Assembly (NCBI GenBank): GCA_002457215.1
Contig: NTJZ01000002.1
Coordinates: 124,001-188,000, forward strand
Origin: OM182 bacterium MED-G28
GTDB taxonomy: Bacteria; Pseudomonadota; Gammaproteobacteria; Pseudomonadales; Pseudohongiellaceae
Direction: 5' to 3'
DNA: 64,000 nt
In this document: piece by piece, positions 26,449 to 34,942 of the stretch
Layout: the number at the start of each line of letters is the position of its first letter
Position numbering within the stretch: the stretch's first letter is position 1
Position numbers and translations under genes: made by a program
Notes under the pieces: generated by a model
Databases searched by the model: none
The model's input: only the letters and a program-made list of their open reading frames with translations
What the model was told of the DNA's origin: nothing

Positions 26449-27933
26449 CTAGAGCATTTCCTTGAGTACTGGTTTAGTCACCTTGCCCATTGCGTTACGG
26501 GGCAATGCCTCTATAAGTATTAATGATTTCGGAATCTTGTAGGAGGACATCCTGCCATCACACCATTCTTTTAGAGCTTCATACTCAAGGGAAGCACCCG
26601 CTTTGACAGCGACAAATGCAGTAACCGCCTCGCCCCAGGTATCGTCCTCTACGCCAATTACGGCAACTTCTTCGATATCATCATGGGTAAGAAGTACGCC
26701 TTCGATCTCAAGTGCAGAAAGTTTATAGCCACCGGATTTAATGATATCGACGGATGAGCGACCCATAATCCGGTAATAGCCATCTTCAAGCACTGCGACA
26801 TCGCCGGTGCAAAACCAACTATCCTTAAAACTTTCTTTAGTAGCAGTTGCGTTGTCCCAATACTCCAGGAAAACATTATCGCCTTTGATGCGAATTTCTC
26901 CAGCAACGGCTTCTTCTGTTATAAGGCTGTCATTTTCATCAAATAATTCACAATCGACGCCTGGTAATGCTTGTCCTACAGCCCCTGCTCGACGCTCGCC
27001 GTTATAAGGATTTGAGATACCCATACCTATTTCGGTCATCCCATAGCGTTCCAATAAAACTTGTCCAGTTAGGCCCTTCCACTGGTTAAAGAGTTTTACT
27101 GGGCAGGCAGCAGATCCAGAGATGTTAAGCCGCATGTCTTTGAATCCGTCGCAAATCTTTTGCACTTCAGCGGGATCGATACTGTCGAAGTACTGAATTA
27201 GCTTTACATAGATTGTTGGTACCGCCATGAATACGTTGTAGGTGCCGGCAACGATTTGGTGTGAAATTTTTGGAATGTCAAACTTGGCAAATAAGTGAAC
27301 CGTGGCTCCGGCCCACAAGCCACAACTCAGGATGTTGATGATTCCATGAATATGATGCAGAGGTAAAAATAAAGGGATGACATCGTTTTCGGACCATTCC
27401 CAGGCATCTATGAGCGTCGTTATTTGTGCGTGAATAGTCTTATGCGTGCTAACCACGCCTTTGGGTTTATTGGTGGTGCCTGAGGTAAATAGCATCATTG
27501 CTCTGCGTTCGGGCGTTAACTTTGGCAAAGGTCCAGCCGCATCAGCTAACACCTCGTCGGCAGACATCAGTTCAATGTTAAGTGATGCACATAAATCCCG
27601 AAGTGATTCTTGATACTCAGCATTGGCGACCATGCGAGTTACGCTAGCACAGCTAAGATAGTGATCTAATTCAGACACTGCAGAAGCAACGTTCAGCGGA
27701 ACAGCAATACCACCGGCTCGCCAGACACCATGCATCGTAGTGACATAATCAAGACTAGCGGGCATAAAGAAAGCAATTCGCTCTTCTTGAAGGTCATCTT
27801 TGTTACCGAGCAATCCAGTAGCAAAGCGATTGACACGAGAATTAACTTCGCTGTAAGTGTAAGTGTTGTCAGCTTCAACTAAAGCGACACGTTCACTATC
27901 ATTGTGAAGGTAGGGGAAAGGTGATTCAGCCAT
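26449..27933 (-). CDS. matB: Malonyl-CoA synthetase (AMP-forming acyl-CoA ligase, MatB type)
   Basis: A 494-aa ANL-superfamily ligase making malonyl-CoA from malonate, ATP and CoA. It has P-loop LFTSGTTNKPKG (~148-159), PLHHIHGIINIL, LERYGMTEIG with R296 at the malonate carboxylate-binding position known from MatB enzymes, KSGGYKLSALEIE and the adenylation Lys K484 (MGKVTK). The assignment over other acyl-CoA ligases rests on R296, overall similarity to MatB/ACSF3 and the two upstream MadL/MadM carrier genes 42 bp away. No malonyl-CoA decarboxylase is in the window, so the product may feed fatty-acid synthesis or be decarboxylated by a distant gene. Confidence 0.88.
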   Translation of the reverse strand: MAESPFPYLHNDSERVALVEADNTYTYSEVNSRVNRFATGLLGNKDDLQEERIAFFMPASLDYVTTMHGVWRAGGIAVPLNVASAVSELDHYLSCASVTRMVANAEYQESLRDLCASLNIELMSADEVLADAAGPLPKLTPERRAMMLFTSGTTNKPKGVVSTHKTIHAQITTLIDAWEWSENDVIPLFLPLHHIHGIINILSCGLWAGATVHLFAKFDIPKISHQIVAGTYNVFMAVPTIYVKLIQYFDSIDPAEVQKICDGFKDMRLNISGSAACPVKLFNQWKGLTGQVLLERYGMTEIGMGISNPYNGERRAGAVGQALPGVDCELFDENDSLITEEAVAGEIRIKGDNVFLEYWDNATATKESFKDSWFCTGDVAVLEDGYYRIMGRSSVDIIKSGGYKLSALEIEGVLLTHDDIEEVAVIGVEDDTWGEAVTAFVAVKAGASLEYEALKEWCDGRMSSYKIPKSLILIEALPRNAMGKVTKPVLKEML

Positions 27934-27975
27934 TGTTAGTACCGTAGTCCTTCTTTTTATATATAGATTGATTTG

Positions 27976-28734
27976 TTAATAAAACGCGCTGACGATAAAA
28001 AATAAAATAGATGGCCCTAACAAACATCCTACACCTGTGTAGAAAGTAGCTGTCATAGCACCATAAGGAACAAGTTTGGGATCTGTTGCTGCTAATCCAG
28101 CGGCAACACCACTAGTGGTTCCCATTAAGCCGCCGAATACCATAGCTGATTGCGGATTATCCAAACCGATATGCTTAGCTACCAAGGGTGTCCCGATCAT
28201 AACCAAGATGGATTTAACCAGTCCTGCTGCAACACTCAAGGTGATTACGGCATCACTTGCGCCAATAGCCTCACCGGTAACCGGGCCAACGATATAGGTT
28301 ACAGCACCTGCCCCAATTGTCGTAATGGCTGCCGGGTCGGTATAGCCGAAAAGTATGGCAATCACAGCACCTACAATAAAAGATACAATGACTCCCGCAA
28401 AGATGGAAATCACACCGGCGAGACCGGCTTTTTTAAGTTCGCGCAATTGAACACCGAAAGCAGTAGCCACGATAGCGAAGTCACGCATCATCCCGCCGCC
28501 CATGAGTCCGATCCCACCGAGTAGCGCGACGTCGGCTACACCGGTATTGCCGCCGGTGGCAACTCCACCGAAGTAAGCTGCAAGCAAACCCAACGCGATA
28601 GCAATAGCAGAGCCATGAATGCGACCATTGGTGAGTTTGTCCGCTAGAAAATAAGAAATCCAAATCGTTACCCCAACCACAGCAAAAGCAACGACTAAAT
28701 TATTTCGAACAAAGACAGTTTCAATAATATCCAT
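27976..28734 (-). CDS. madM: Malonate transporter subunit MadM
   Basis: A 252-aa, very hydrophobic inner-membrane protein with about eight to nine membrane segments, the length and sequence of MadM (e.g. LGGIGLMGGGMMRDFAIVATA, VGPVTGEAIGASDAV, GLMGTTSGVAAGLAATDP). With MadL it forms a sodium/proton-linked malonate symporter. The start codon overlaps the madL stop (TAATG), so the two are translationally coupled. Downstream is the malonyl-CoA synthetase gene, which fits import followed by activation. Confidence 0.93.
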   Translation of the reverse strand: MDIIETVFVRNNLVVAFAVVGVTIWISYFLADKLTNGRIHGSAIAIALGLLAAYFGGVATGGNTGVADVALLGGIGLMGGGMMRDFAIVATAFGVQLRELKKAGLAGVISIFAGVIVSFIVGAVIAILFGYTDPAAITTIGAGAVTYIVGPVTGEAIGASDAVITLSVAAGLVKSILVMIGTPLVAKHIGLDNPQSAMVFGGLMGTTSGVAAGLAATDPKLVPYGAMTATFYTGVGCLLGPSILFFIVSAFY

Positions 28735-29126
28735 TACGCCGCTCCCTGTTCTTTTTGATCATCGGTAGCGGGACTATTACCAATTTTGCTGAGTATCGGA
28801 ACGAGGGCAAAACTTACTACCACCGCCGCAATACCGGCTAACAGTGCTAGTAAACCACCATCCACAGCAGCAGCAACGTTTTGCCGAGCAGCCATTGCTA
28901 CGACGATTGGAATATACATCGCACTCCAGAACTTAATGCCGCTGCCGGCTGAACCTTCCGTGAGAGTTTTGAATTTTTCAGAATTGCTCGCGAAAACAAG
29001 AAATAGCATCGCGATACCAACACCCCCCACGTTGGCTTCTACGTTGAGGGCTACACCAAGTGCTTCGCCTATAACCATGCCTAATATTAGGCATGCAGAA
29101 AGTAAGGCTACTCCATAAACAATCAT
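28734..29126 (-). CDS. madL: Malonate transporter subunit MadL
   Basis: A 130-aa membrane protein with about four hydrophobic segments, matching MadL (VGIAMLFLVFASNSEKFKTL, SGIKFWSAMYIPIVVAMAA). It is the small partner of MadM in malonate uptake. The ATG at 29126 follows AAGGAATAAG. It is the promoter-proximal gene of the madL-madM-matB operon. No Mad/Mdc decarboxylase or GntR-type MatR regulator is present next to it. Confidence 0.92.
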   Translation of the reverse strand: MIVYGVALLSACLILGMVIGEALGVALNVEANVGGVGIAMLFLVFASNSEKFKTLTEGSAGSGIKFWSAMYIPIVVAMAARQNVAAAVDGGLLALLAGIAAVVVSFALVPILSKIGNSPATDDQKEQGAA

Positions 29127-29579
29127 TATTCTTATTCCTTATTATTGTTAGGTGTCGGTTAAGCGCTGACGAAGGCGGGCCGAAGCCTGATGATATGACG
29201 CGGCTGAGTTCAGTGCAATTTGCTCATGAAAACAAAACTATTCTAGCAACACATTGAATTCGATAAATTTTAAAGAAAATGTTTTTATAGAGGCAGAGGT
29301 TTAAGGATTAATATGGCTCAAGCTAATTGGAATTAGTGTTAAAGATTAGAGACGTGGATAGGTGACTTATTTTAGGGAAAGGGTAAACTATATCCCATAG
29401 ATTAATAAAATGCTGATGCCAAAAACTTATGCCACTTTGGGTCCAGCCGAACAAGGACAACTTATGGCGTTCTTTAGATTGCTTTAATCTAGTCAAGAGT
29501 CAGTAGTATTTGTGACTCTCGCAGGCTGGGAGTAAAAGAAGACCATGAGCAAAAAAGATATGAAAAAGAGGGAATAGAA
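29127..29579. other. Intergenic region, 453 bp, divergent promoters of madLM operon and DUF4920 gene
   Basis: No credible ORF. It must hold the madL promoter (reading left) and the promoter of the DUF4920 gene (reading right). One inverted repeat, AGAGTCA-N10-TGACTCT (29496-29519), lies ~60 bp upstream of the DUF4920 start and could be an operator, and AGATT/AATCT sits just before it. No known binding-site consensus was recognised. Confidence 0.5.
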
Positions 29580-30050
29580 ATGAAAAAGCGGACAGGATTT
29601 ATAATTTGCGCAATAGTGAGCATTATTTTCAGTGCGCAAGCAGATCAAACCTTTAGGGCCGATCAAACTTTTGGTGGGGAAGTGCCATCTGCTGGCGATC
29701 CGGTTTCACTGAAACAAGCGATTGTTAAACTTGACCAAGGCCAAGAAGGGTTTGTGAAAATTGCCGGACAAGTTACTGAAGTATGCCAGGCGAAAGGATG
29801 TTGGATGATTTTGATCGATGGTGATACCTACGCTCGTGTTACTTTTGAAGATTATGGATTTTTTATTCCTATTGAAACTAGTATGCAGCGCTCAGTCATT
29901 TACGGACAGCTGACTCAACATACTCTTTCTGGTGAACAAGCTGAGCATTTTGCGCAAGATGCGGGCGCCCAATCAACCTTGAAACTTGAGGGCGAAGTTC
30001 AAGAATATTCTATTTTGGCTCGTGCGGTGCAGTTAGAAAATCGCTCTTAA
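29580..30050 (+). CDS. Exported DUF4920-domain protein
   Basis: A 156-aa protein with a short signal peptide (cleavage near SAQA). The DUF4920 core is evident: VKIAGQVTEVCQAKGCWMILID and ARVTFEDYGFFIP, with the paired cysteines CQAKGC. The N-terminus repeats DQTF (DQTFRADQTFGGE) from an imperfect 12-bp direct duplication. The domain is a small beta-barrel with unknown role, often linked to copper or oxidative-stress proteins in my recollection. Ribosome binding site GAGGGAAT; a clear terminator follows. Confidence 0.88.
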   Translation: MKKRTGFIICAIVSIIFSAQADQTFRADQTFGGEVPSAGDPVSLKQAIVKLDQGQEGFVKIAGQVTEVCQAKGCWMILIDGDTYARVTFEDYGFFIPIETSMQRSVIYGQLTQHTLSGEQAEHFAQDAGAQSTLKLEGEVQEYSILARAVQLENRS

Positions 30051-30081
30051 TATTTATTAGTTAATCAAAACAAATTATTTG

Positions 30082-30109
30082 AAAAGGGAGGCAATTGCCT
30101 TCCTTTTTT
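30082..30109 (+). terminator. Rho-independent terminator after the DUF4920 gene
   Basis: AAAAGGGAGGCAATTGCCTTCCTTTTTT forms a nearly perfect hairpin (one G-U pair, tight AATT turn) with a six-T run. It lies about 30 bp after the stop codon. Confidence 0.9.
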
Positions 30110-30281
30110 ATGCCCGGCTATAAATGGGGAAAAATCAGCATAGCGACTTCGACGCTGCTCGCAATACACAAAACTTACGCTTGCTTTGAAAGTAACGTTC
30201 CCATAGAACATAGGCGTTAGAAATGCCCAGTGGAATTGATAAGAAAATTAAGGAAGCGGAAGATAGAGTTTCAGAGAGTAT

Positions 30282-30408
30282 CCCGGCCCTCTAGAGCAAT
30301 GGTAGAGGGCGGGAAACCCAAGGAGTGCCTGATACACAGTTTAAAAGGTGTGGTGTGGCTGTGCCTCAGGTGAGTGCAATACAACATTAGACCATTATGC
30401 TGTGTTGC
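30282..30408. ncRNA. Candidate structured RNA, three adjacent stem-loops
   Basis: Stem 1: CCC-(G)-GCCCTCTA pairs with TAGAGGGC-GGG (11 bp, one bulge, 9-nt loop). Stem 2: CCTGA-TA-CACAG pairs with CTGTG-CC-TCAGG (10 bp with a 2x2 internal loop, 19-nt apical loop). Stem 3: GCAATACA pairs with TGTGTTGC (8 bp with one G-U). All three lie within ~127 nt and outside genes. No known family (RNase P, tmRNA, 6S, SRP, common riboswitches) is matched, and the strand is undecided. Confidence 0.4.
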
Positions 30409-30524
30409 GAGAGGGACCTTACCACTATATATAGTTAATCACAAGACACAGTGACACGAGAGTTAGTTCTAAGAATAGCTTAGTTTCTTCTTGATTGCTG
30501 GAGTAAAGGCTGATTCAGCCAAAT

Positions 30525-30564
30525 TTAGCAATATAGTAAATAATATACTTTACTATATTGCTAA
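30525..30564. repeat. Perfect 16-bp inverted repeat, 8-nt spacer
   Basis: TTAGCAATATAGTAAA and TTTACTATATTGCTAA are exact reverse complements around TAATATAC. It is AT-rich, lacks a U-tract and has no second copy seen in the window. It could be a regulatory dyad, the end of a short non-autonomous element, or part of the adjacent structured region. Confidence 0.75.
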
Positions 30565-30784
30565 GAGTCTTACATAGTGCGGGCTAACTGCTTGAAATAA
30601 TTGGTCTATGCGCTATCTATGTAGTTGACTTAAAGTAGAGGCATTATTCACCGCTGGTGAAAAGACGAGCTCAACTGTATTGTGAAAGATAATCAGAAAT
30701 GACCACAGTTCGAAAAAGAGCAAGGGTCAGGAATAGAGGTTGTTCTAGTTCCTATATTAAAGAGATTGGACTGTATTTAACCGC

Positions 30785-31558
30785 TTACAGTTCTCTTAAC
30801 CAAATATTGCGAAATGAAACTACCTGACCATGATCCTGCAGCAACAATGGCAATTTGCCCGTGCAATCCATAGTTTCTCCAATTTCATAGGGCTCGCAGA
30901 TCGCTTTGTATTCAGGAACGGCAGGAAATGTGCTACCTAATACTTCTGTATGATTTTGCACCAGCACGCCATTATGAATTAATGTCACATAGGCAGGGCT
31001 TTGCAGAGTGCCATCGCGATCATAAATAGGTGCGGTGAAAATGATGTCATAGGCTTGCCATTCTCCTGGGGGATTTGAAGCGTTTACCAATGGCGGGTAT
31101 TGGTGATATACAGAGCCAGCCTGGCCATTTACATAAGTAGGGTTTTCCCAACTGTCCAGCATTTGAATTTCAAACAAAGACTGCATAAAGATGCCGCTGT
31201 TACCTCGGCTCTGGCCCTCGCCTATTATCTCTTCACTTGGTCGCCATTCGATATGTAATTGAATGTCGCCAAAGGATTGTTTACTAACCAGTGTTCCGCT
31301 GCCATTATTTACGGTTAGCACGCCATCATCGATATGCCACTGCGATGCTTCGCCACTCCCCACGTGTTTCCATGCATCCATATTTACTCCATCGAATAAA
31401 ACTATTGCATCTGATGGGGGTGAGCCTTCAATAACACCTGTTATTGTTTCAGGTAAAGGGCCAACAGGATTGCCTAAAATCGCAGTTTGAGCATTTGAAA
31501 CTGAAGATACAGATAGGAAGCTAAGTAGTAAAAAAAGTTTGTTCATAATCAGTCTCAT
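30785..31558 (-). CDS. Secreted DUF1080 protein (3-keto-disaccharide hydrolase family)
   Basis: About 257 aa; the track's TTG start at 31588 overlaps the upstream gene, and ATG 31558 (or 31546) gives a clean signal peptide ending VSSVSNAQ. The mature part is one concanavalin-like PF06439 domain: FDGVNMDAWKHVGSGEASQWHIDDGVLTV, FGDIQLHIEWRPSEE, GNSGIFMQSLFEIQMLDSWENPTY, EWQAYDIIFTAP. Members cleave the glycosidic bond of 3-keto-glucosides. The upstream GMC oxidoreductase and subunit 3 are the kind of enzyme that makes 3-keto sugars, so a two-step periplasmic oxidation/cleavage route is the natural reading. Last gene of the cluster. Confidence 0.9.
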   Translation of the reverse strand: MRLIMNKLFLLLSFLSVSSVSNAQTAILGNPVGPLPETITGVIEGSPPSDAIVLFDGVNMDAWKHVGSGEASQWHIDDGVLTVNNGSGTLVSKQSFGDIQLHIEWRPSEEIIGEGQSRGNSGIFMQSLFEIQMLDSWENPTYVNGQAGSVYHQYPPLVNASNPPGEWQAYDIIFTAPIYDRDGTLQSPAYVTLIHNGVLVQNHTEVLGSTFPAVPEYKAICEPYEIGETMDCTGKLPLLLQDHGQVVSFRNIWLREL

Positions 31559-31580
31559 TACAAGTTTGCTTTCCCGCTGG

Positions 31581-32300
31581 TTAGCCAAGTAAGTTCATAT
31601 CCTCGTCCCATTCGGCAACTTCATCCCTTTTGGTCTGATCGACGCACTTAGCTAGCCATTCTGGTTCATAAGATTTGCCATGGCGCTTAAGCACTTCATC
31701 AGGCACGCCATCCCATACATTTGGACTATTTCCAATATAGCCTAGTTCTTTCAGTCCGCGTTCCGTGGTGTAGTATCCTGTCAAGGTCAGGTCTCGCATT
31801 AGCGAGAAAAAACGGATCCCGGTTTGTAAATCAGGATTGCTATTATCTGCGTAGGCGATGTCATCACAAACACTGAGGCGTTGTTTTTCACTGATGTTTA
31901 TAAAATCTGCACCATGATTCTCAATGGCATAATTATCTAGCCAAGCAATACCTCCTCTAACAGGTAACTTGTATTGTGTTCGATCTTTTACCATAAATTC
32001 AACAAAGTCAGGCAGTCCAGCATCCAGAGCGCCGCCATTTGGGTTTTCATTTGGTAAGATTATGTCGCACAAGACCGCTATGGTTACCAACTCGTGCTCC
32101 CGAAAGTAGGTTTCGGCAAATAGCTTTTGGTCAGAGAGCCTTTCGATTTCGGTTCGGCCATAGGAGTAATTAGTGGGAAGGGGAGTCCAGCTAATTAGGG
32201 GCTGAGTGTTACCACTGATACTACTGCAAGCAGTAGAGGTGATTACAGAACCTGCCAATGGGGCCAAAAATAGGGATTTTAGTGTTTCTCTTCTGTCCAT
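31581..32300 (-). CDS. Gluconate 2-dehydrogenase subunit 3-family protein with Tat/lipoprotein signal
   Basis: A 239-aa protein starting DRRETLKSLFLAPLAG and reaching a lipobox-like STAC, so exported by Tat and possibly lipidated. The core (IAVLCDIILPNENPNGGALDAGLPDFVEFMVKD, GIAWLDN) matches the gluconate 2-dehydrogenase subunit 3 family, which partners FAD-dependent GMC dehydrogenases. The catalytic gene next to it lacks any signal peptide, so this subunit likely carries the complex through Tat. Gap to the GMC gene is 8 bp. Confidence 0.9.
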   Translation of the reverse strand: MDRRETLKSLFLAPLAGSVITSTACSSISGNTQPLISWTPLPTNYSYGRTEIERLSDQKLFAETYFREHELVTIAVLCDIILPNENPNGGALDAGLPDFVEFMVKDRTQYKLPVRGGIAWLDNYAIENHGADFINISEKQRLSVCDDIAYADNSNPDLQTGIRFFSLMRDLTLTGYYTTERGLKELGYIGNSPNVWDGVPDEVLKRHGKSYEPEWLAKCVDQTKRDEVAEWDEDMNLLG

Positions 32301-32308
32301 TTTCGAGC

Positions 32309-34015
32309 CTAGATATTCCTTTGCCGCATTTGTTCAACAATGTAGTCAGAAGTTCGCCAGGCTAGTGCCAATATAGTCCAGGTCGGATTTTTATCAGCTT
32401 GCGATACAAAGGTACCACCATCCACCACAAAAACATTGTCGGCATCGTGTAACTGACCGAACTCATTTGTAACACTGGTCCTTACATCGACACCCATGCG
32501 TGTAGTGCCTACTTCGTGAATAATTTCGCCTGGTTTAGTTAATCCGTAATTTTGGTCTGCACCTGGTTTATCGCCCAGCGTCACTCCGCCAGATGCTTCA
32601 AGTAGCTCTTCCATTGTGTCTTGCATATGTCGGGCCTGATTAATTTCCTGCTGGGTCCATTGATAATCAAAGCGCAGCACTGGTATTCCCCATTCGTCCA
32701 CAACAACAGGATCTAATTCGCATCGATTATTGTATTGCGGAACACTCTCGCCACGACAAGCAATGCTAAGCCTAGCGCCATAGAATCGCCGAATATCATC
32801 TCTTAATTGATTTCCATAACCGCCGACTCGTTTACCCAGGTATTCATTGTATTGATTTGCAGCAAAGCCAAAGCCATAAGACGGCATGCTCATGCCACCG
32901 CCGATCTCTAAATGGTAGCCGCGAGAGAAATCCAGATTGGCGCCCTCCAACCACCAAGGGGTGTAGACATGCATTCCACCCACGCCATCTTCATTGTAAA
33001 TATCACGATCCATTAGGTCGGGTAAGAAGGCCGCGCGACTCGCGCCAGTTGAATCATGCAGGTAACGACCAACATGATCACTACTATTGCCAAGGCCATT
33101 ATCATGTTGGCTGCTTCTTGAATTTAGTAATATGCGAGCGCTGCTGCAAGCCGAAGCTGCTAAAATCACGGACCGACCTCGCAGTTGTAAATCTTGATGA
33201 TTCTTTTTATCGATGTAGCTAACTCCAGTGGCTCTGCCTTCCCGATCTGTGGTGACTTCGCGAACCATTGAATTTGTGAACAAGTCCACTCGGCCGCCAT
33301 TAAGGGCAGGATAAATAAGCACTGTGCTTGATGAAAAATCTGCATGAACTCCACAGGCCCGACTGCACTGGCCGCAATAGAAGCAAAGGCCTCTTTCATG
33401 ATTAATACGTTTTGTGAGTATAGATTTGCGCGCAGGAATTACTGGTACATTAGATTTACGAGCCCCATCAATATAATAAAGCTCATGTAATCGAGGTTTT
33501 GGTGCAGGTAAAAAATAGCCATCTGGGTCGTTGTAGAGCCCTTCATTGCTGCCAAAAACACCGATCAGCTTATCAACTTTATCATAATAGGGTTTTATGT
33601 CTCCGTAACCTATTGGCCAATTGTCACCAAGACCATCAATGTCTCTGCGTCCAAAATCTAATGGGCCAAACCTGAGAGAAATTCGGCCCCAGTGATTGGT
33701 GCGACCACCAAGCATACGGCCTCGCCACCACATGAAATCTGTCTCGCCTTTTTGCGTATAGGGCTCTCCATCTAACTCCCACCCACCGATGCAGGAATTG
33801 TAGTCACCGAATGGGCGTCTTTGGGTACTGGCACCACGACGAGGGGATTCCCAGGGGTAACGAAGTTGAGTGCGTTGCTCTTCATCGGCAGGGTCGTAAA
33901 AATCACCAGCTTCAATTAGTGCAACTTTAAGACCTGCATTAGCAAGTTGGTGGGTAGCCATGCCACCACCGGCCCCAGAGCCAACTATAATAACATCGTA
34001 AATTTGCTCAGCCAT
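32309..34015 (-). CDS. GMC-family FAD-dependent sugar dehydrogenase, large subunit
   Basis: A 568-aa flavoprotein: FAD-binding VIIVGSGAGGGMATHQLANAG and the E-A-G ending at ~36, GMC signature MLGGRTNHWGR (~101-111), and C-terminal active-site region EVGTTRMG plus DKNPTWTILALAWR. A ferredoxin-like cysteine cluster C211-x2-C214-x2-C217-x3-C221 (GLCFYCGQCSRACG) sits in the middle and is seen in 3-dehydrogenase-type GMC members; it could bind an iron-sulfur cluster. No N-terminal signal, so export probably depends on the subunit-3 partner. C3 oxidation of a glycoside is predicted from context. Confidence 0.93.
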   Translation of the reverse strand: MAEQIYDVIIVGSGAGGGMATHQLANAGLKVALIEAGDFYDPADEEQRTQLRYPWESPRRGASTQRRPFGDYNSCIGGWELDGEPYTQKGETDFMWWRGRMLGGRTNHWGRISLRFGPLDFGRRDIDGLGDNWPIGYGDIKPYYDKVDKLIGVFGSNEGLYNDPDGYFLPAPKPRLHELYYIDGARKSNVPVIPARKSILTKRINHERGLCFYCGQCSRACGVHADFSSSTVLIYPALNGGRVDLFTNSMVREVTTDREGRATGVSYIDKKNHQDLQLRGRSVILAASACSSARILLNSRSSQHDNGLGNSSDHVGRYLHDSTGASRAAFLPDLMDRDIYNEDGVGGMHVYTPWWLEGANLDFSRGYHLEIGGGMSMPSYGFGFAANQYNEYLGKRVGGYGNQLRDDIRRFYGARLSIACRGESVPQYNNRCELDPVVVDEWGIPVLRFDYQWTQQEINQARHMQDTMEELLEASGGVTLGDKPGADQNYGLTKPGEIIHEVGTTRMGVDVRTSVTNEFGQLHDADNVFVVDGGTFVSQADKNPTWTILALAWRTSDYIVEQMRQRNI

Positions 34016-34029
34016 GATGATCTGGTTTC

Positions 34030-34872
34030 TTAAAAACGAATGCTGTTTACGGCGTTAAAACTGTAAGCAACGGAACTAATACCATCATCAGGAGCGTCAT
34101 GCTCAATGAAATAATGTTCGATGCCAGCAGTATCAGAATGGGTAAAAATTTCAGCGAAGTCGATTATGCCACGGCCAACATCCACCATCTGACCTGCTGC
34201 GTTTTGATCTTTGACATGAACCATCGGGAAGCGACCTGGATTTTCATTAAAGATGACAATGGGGTCTGCTCCAGCATTGACCGCCCAATAAAGATCTAAT
34301 TCAAAAACTACAAGATCGGGGTCGGTCAAAGTCAATAAATAGTCGTAGCCAATTTTATTGCCTTGTGTTTCAAACTCAAAACTATGATTGTGATAACCAA
34401 TAGTTATTCCGGCGTCTTTACAGCGTTGTCCATAGTCGTTTAGCGCTTCGGCATGTCTTTCATAATGAGCAAGTGTCCGCTCGTCTCCGGGCAAAGAGGG
34501 GACCACCATATATTTCTGGCCAAGTTCACCAGCAATATCAATTTGTTTGTCTACGTCTTCTCTGAGCAAGTTGAGACCGACGTGAGCAGCGGGGGATGAT
34601 AAACCTAGGCGATCTAATACCCGACGGACTTCTGCGATGGGCCTCCCGTGATAGCCAGCAAACTGCATTTCTTTAAAACCGAGCTCGGCGAGCTTCTCTA
34701 AAGTACCTTCAAAATCCTGGGCCATTTCAGCGCGCAATGTGTAAAGCTGTAAACCTATCCTGTCTACTCGGCGACTCTGAGCTAGAGCAACTGAGAATGG
34801 AGTAGCAGCCATTGCGCTAGTAATAGCTGCTTGTAGTAAAAATTGACGACGGGATTGGACTTGATCATTCAT
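34030..34872 (-). CDS. Tat-exported sugar phosphate isomerase/epimerase-like TIM barrel (AP endonuclease family 2 fold)
   Basis: About 280 aa from ATG 34872, preceded by AGGAGAAG; the track's 337-aa version runs into the upstream gene and lacks sense there. The Tat signal is SRRQFLLQAAITSAMAATPF, cleaving near ALAQ. The mature barrel shows xylose-isomerase-like blocks: GLQLYTLRAEMAQD, KEMQFAGYHGRP, YHNHSFEF, ELDLYWAVNAGADP, VHVKDQ, IDFAEIF, YFIEHD, with Glu/Asp/His metal ligands. Such proteins may epimerise, isomerise or beta-eliminate keto-sugars. Periplasmic location matches the DUF1080 and GMC partners. Gene order suggests one operon. Confidence 0.88.
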   Translation of the reverse strand: MNDQVQSRRQFLLQAAITSAMAATPFSVALAQSRRVDRIGLQLYTLRAEMAQDFEGTLEKLAELGFKEMQFAGYHGRPIAEVRRVLDRLGLSSPAAHVGLNLLREDVDKQIDIAGELGQKYMVVPSLPGDERTLAHYERHAEALNDYGQRCKDAGITIGYHNHSFEFETQGNKIGYDYLLTLTDPDLVVFELDLYWAVNAGADPIVIFNENPGRFPMVHVKDQNAAGQMVDVGRGIIDFAEIFTHSDTAGIEHYFIEHDAPDDGISSVAYSFNAVNSIRF

Positions 34873-34942
34873 TATTCTTCTCCTGATGCAGAAAAACAGT
34901 GTAGCTGAACACTTTGATTGGTAACAGTCCCGGTATATAGGG

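Larger units (their letters stand above)
30110..30784. other. Long non-coding stretch (675 bp) rich in hairpins
   Basis: No ORF track entry falls here and I see no short gene with a ribosome binding site. It holds three consecutive strong hairpins (30282-30408), a perfect 16-bp AT-rich inverted repeat (30525-30564) and a palindrome TTCACC-GCT-GGTGAA (30647-30661). Flanking genes are convergent (DUF4920 from the left, DUF1080 from the right), so promoter space is not needed. That makes the amount of structure unexplained. Confidence 0.6.

Noticed and set aside
24658-29126. Complete pyrimidine-to-malonate degradation operon
   Set aside because: No barbiturase, ureidomalonase or uracil oxidase is present; only the last, malonate-handling steps are supported. 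Kept as speculation in the findings.
30282-30345. GGGCGGGAAACCCAAGGAGTGCC looks like part of RNase P RNA
   Set aside because: The diagnostic GAGGAAAGTCCGGGC block, the P4 strands and the later conserved ACAGA-type segment are absent. Local similarity is coincidental.
30328-30370. Possible hammerhead core (CTGAT with GAAAC nearby)
   Set aside because: CTGATAC is not the CTGANGA consensus and the three-stem topology cannot be formed.
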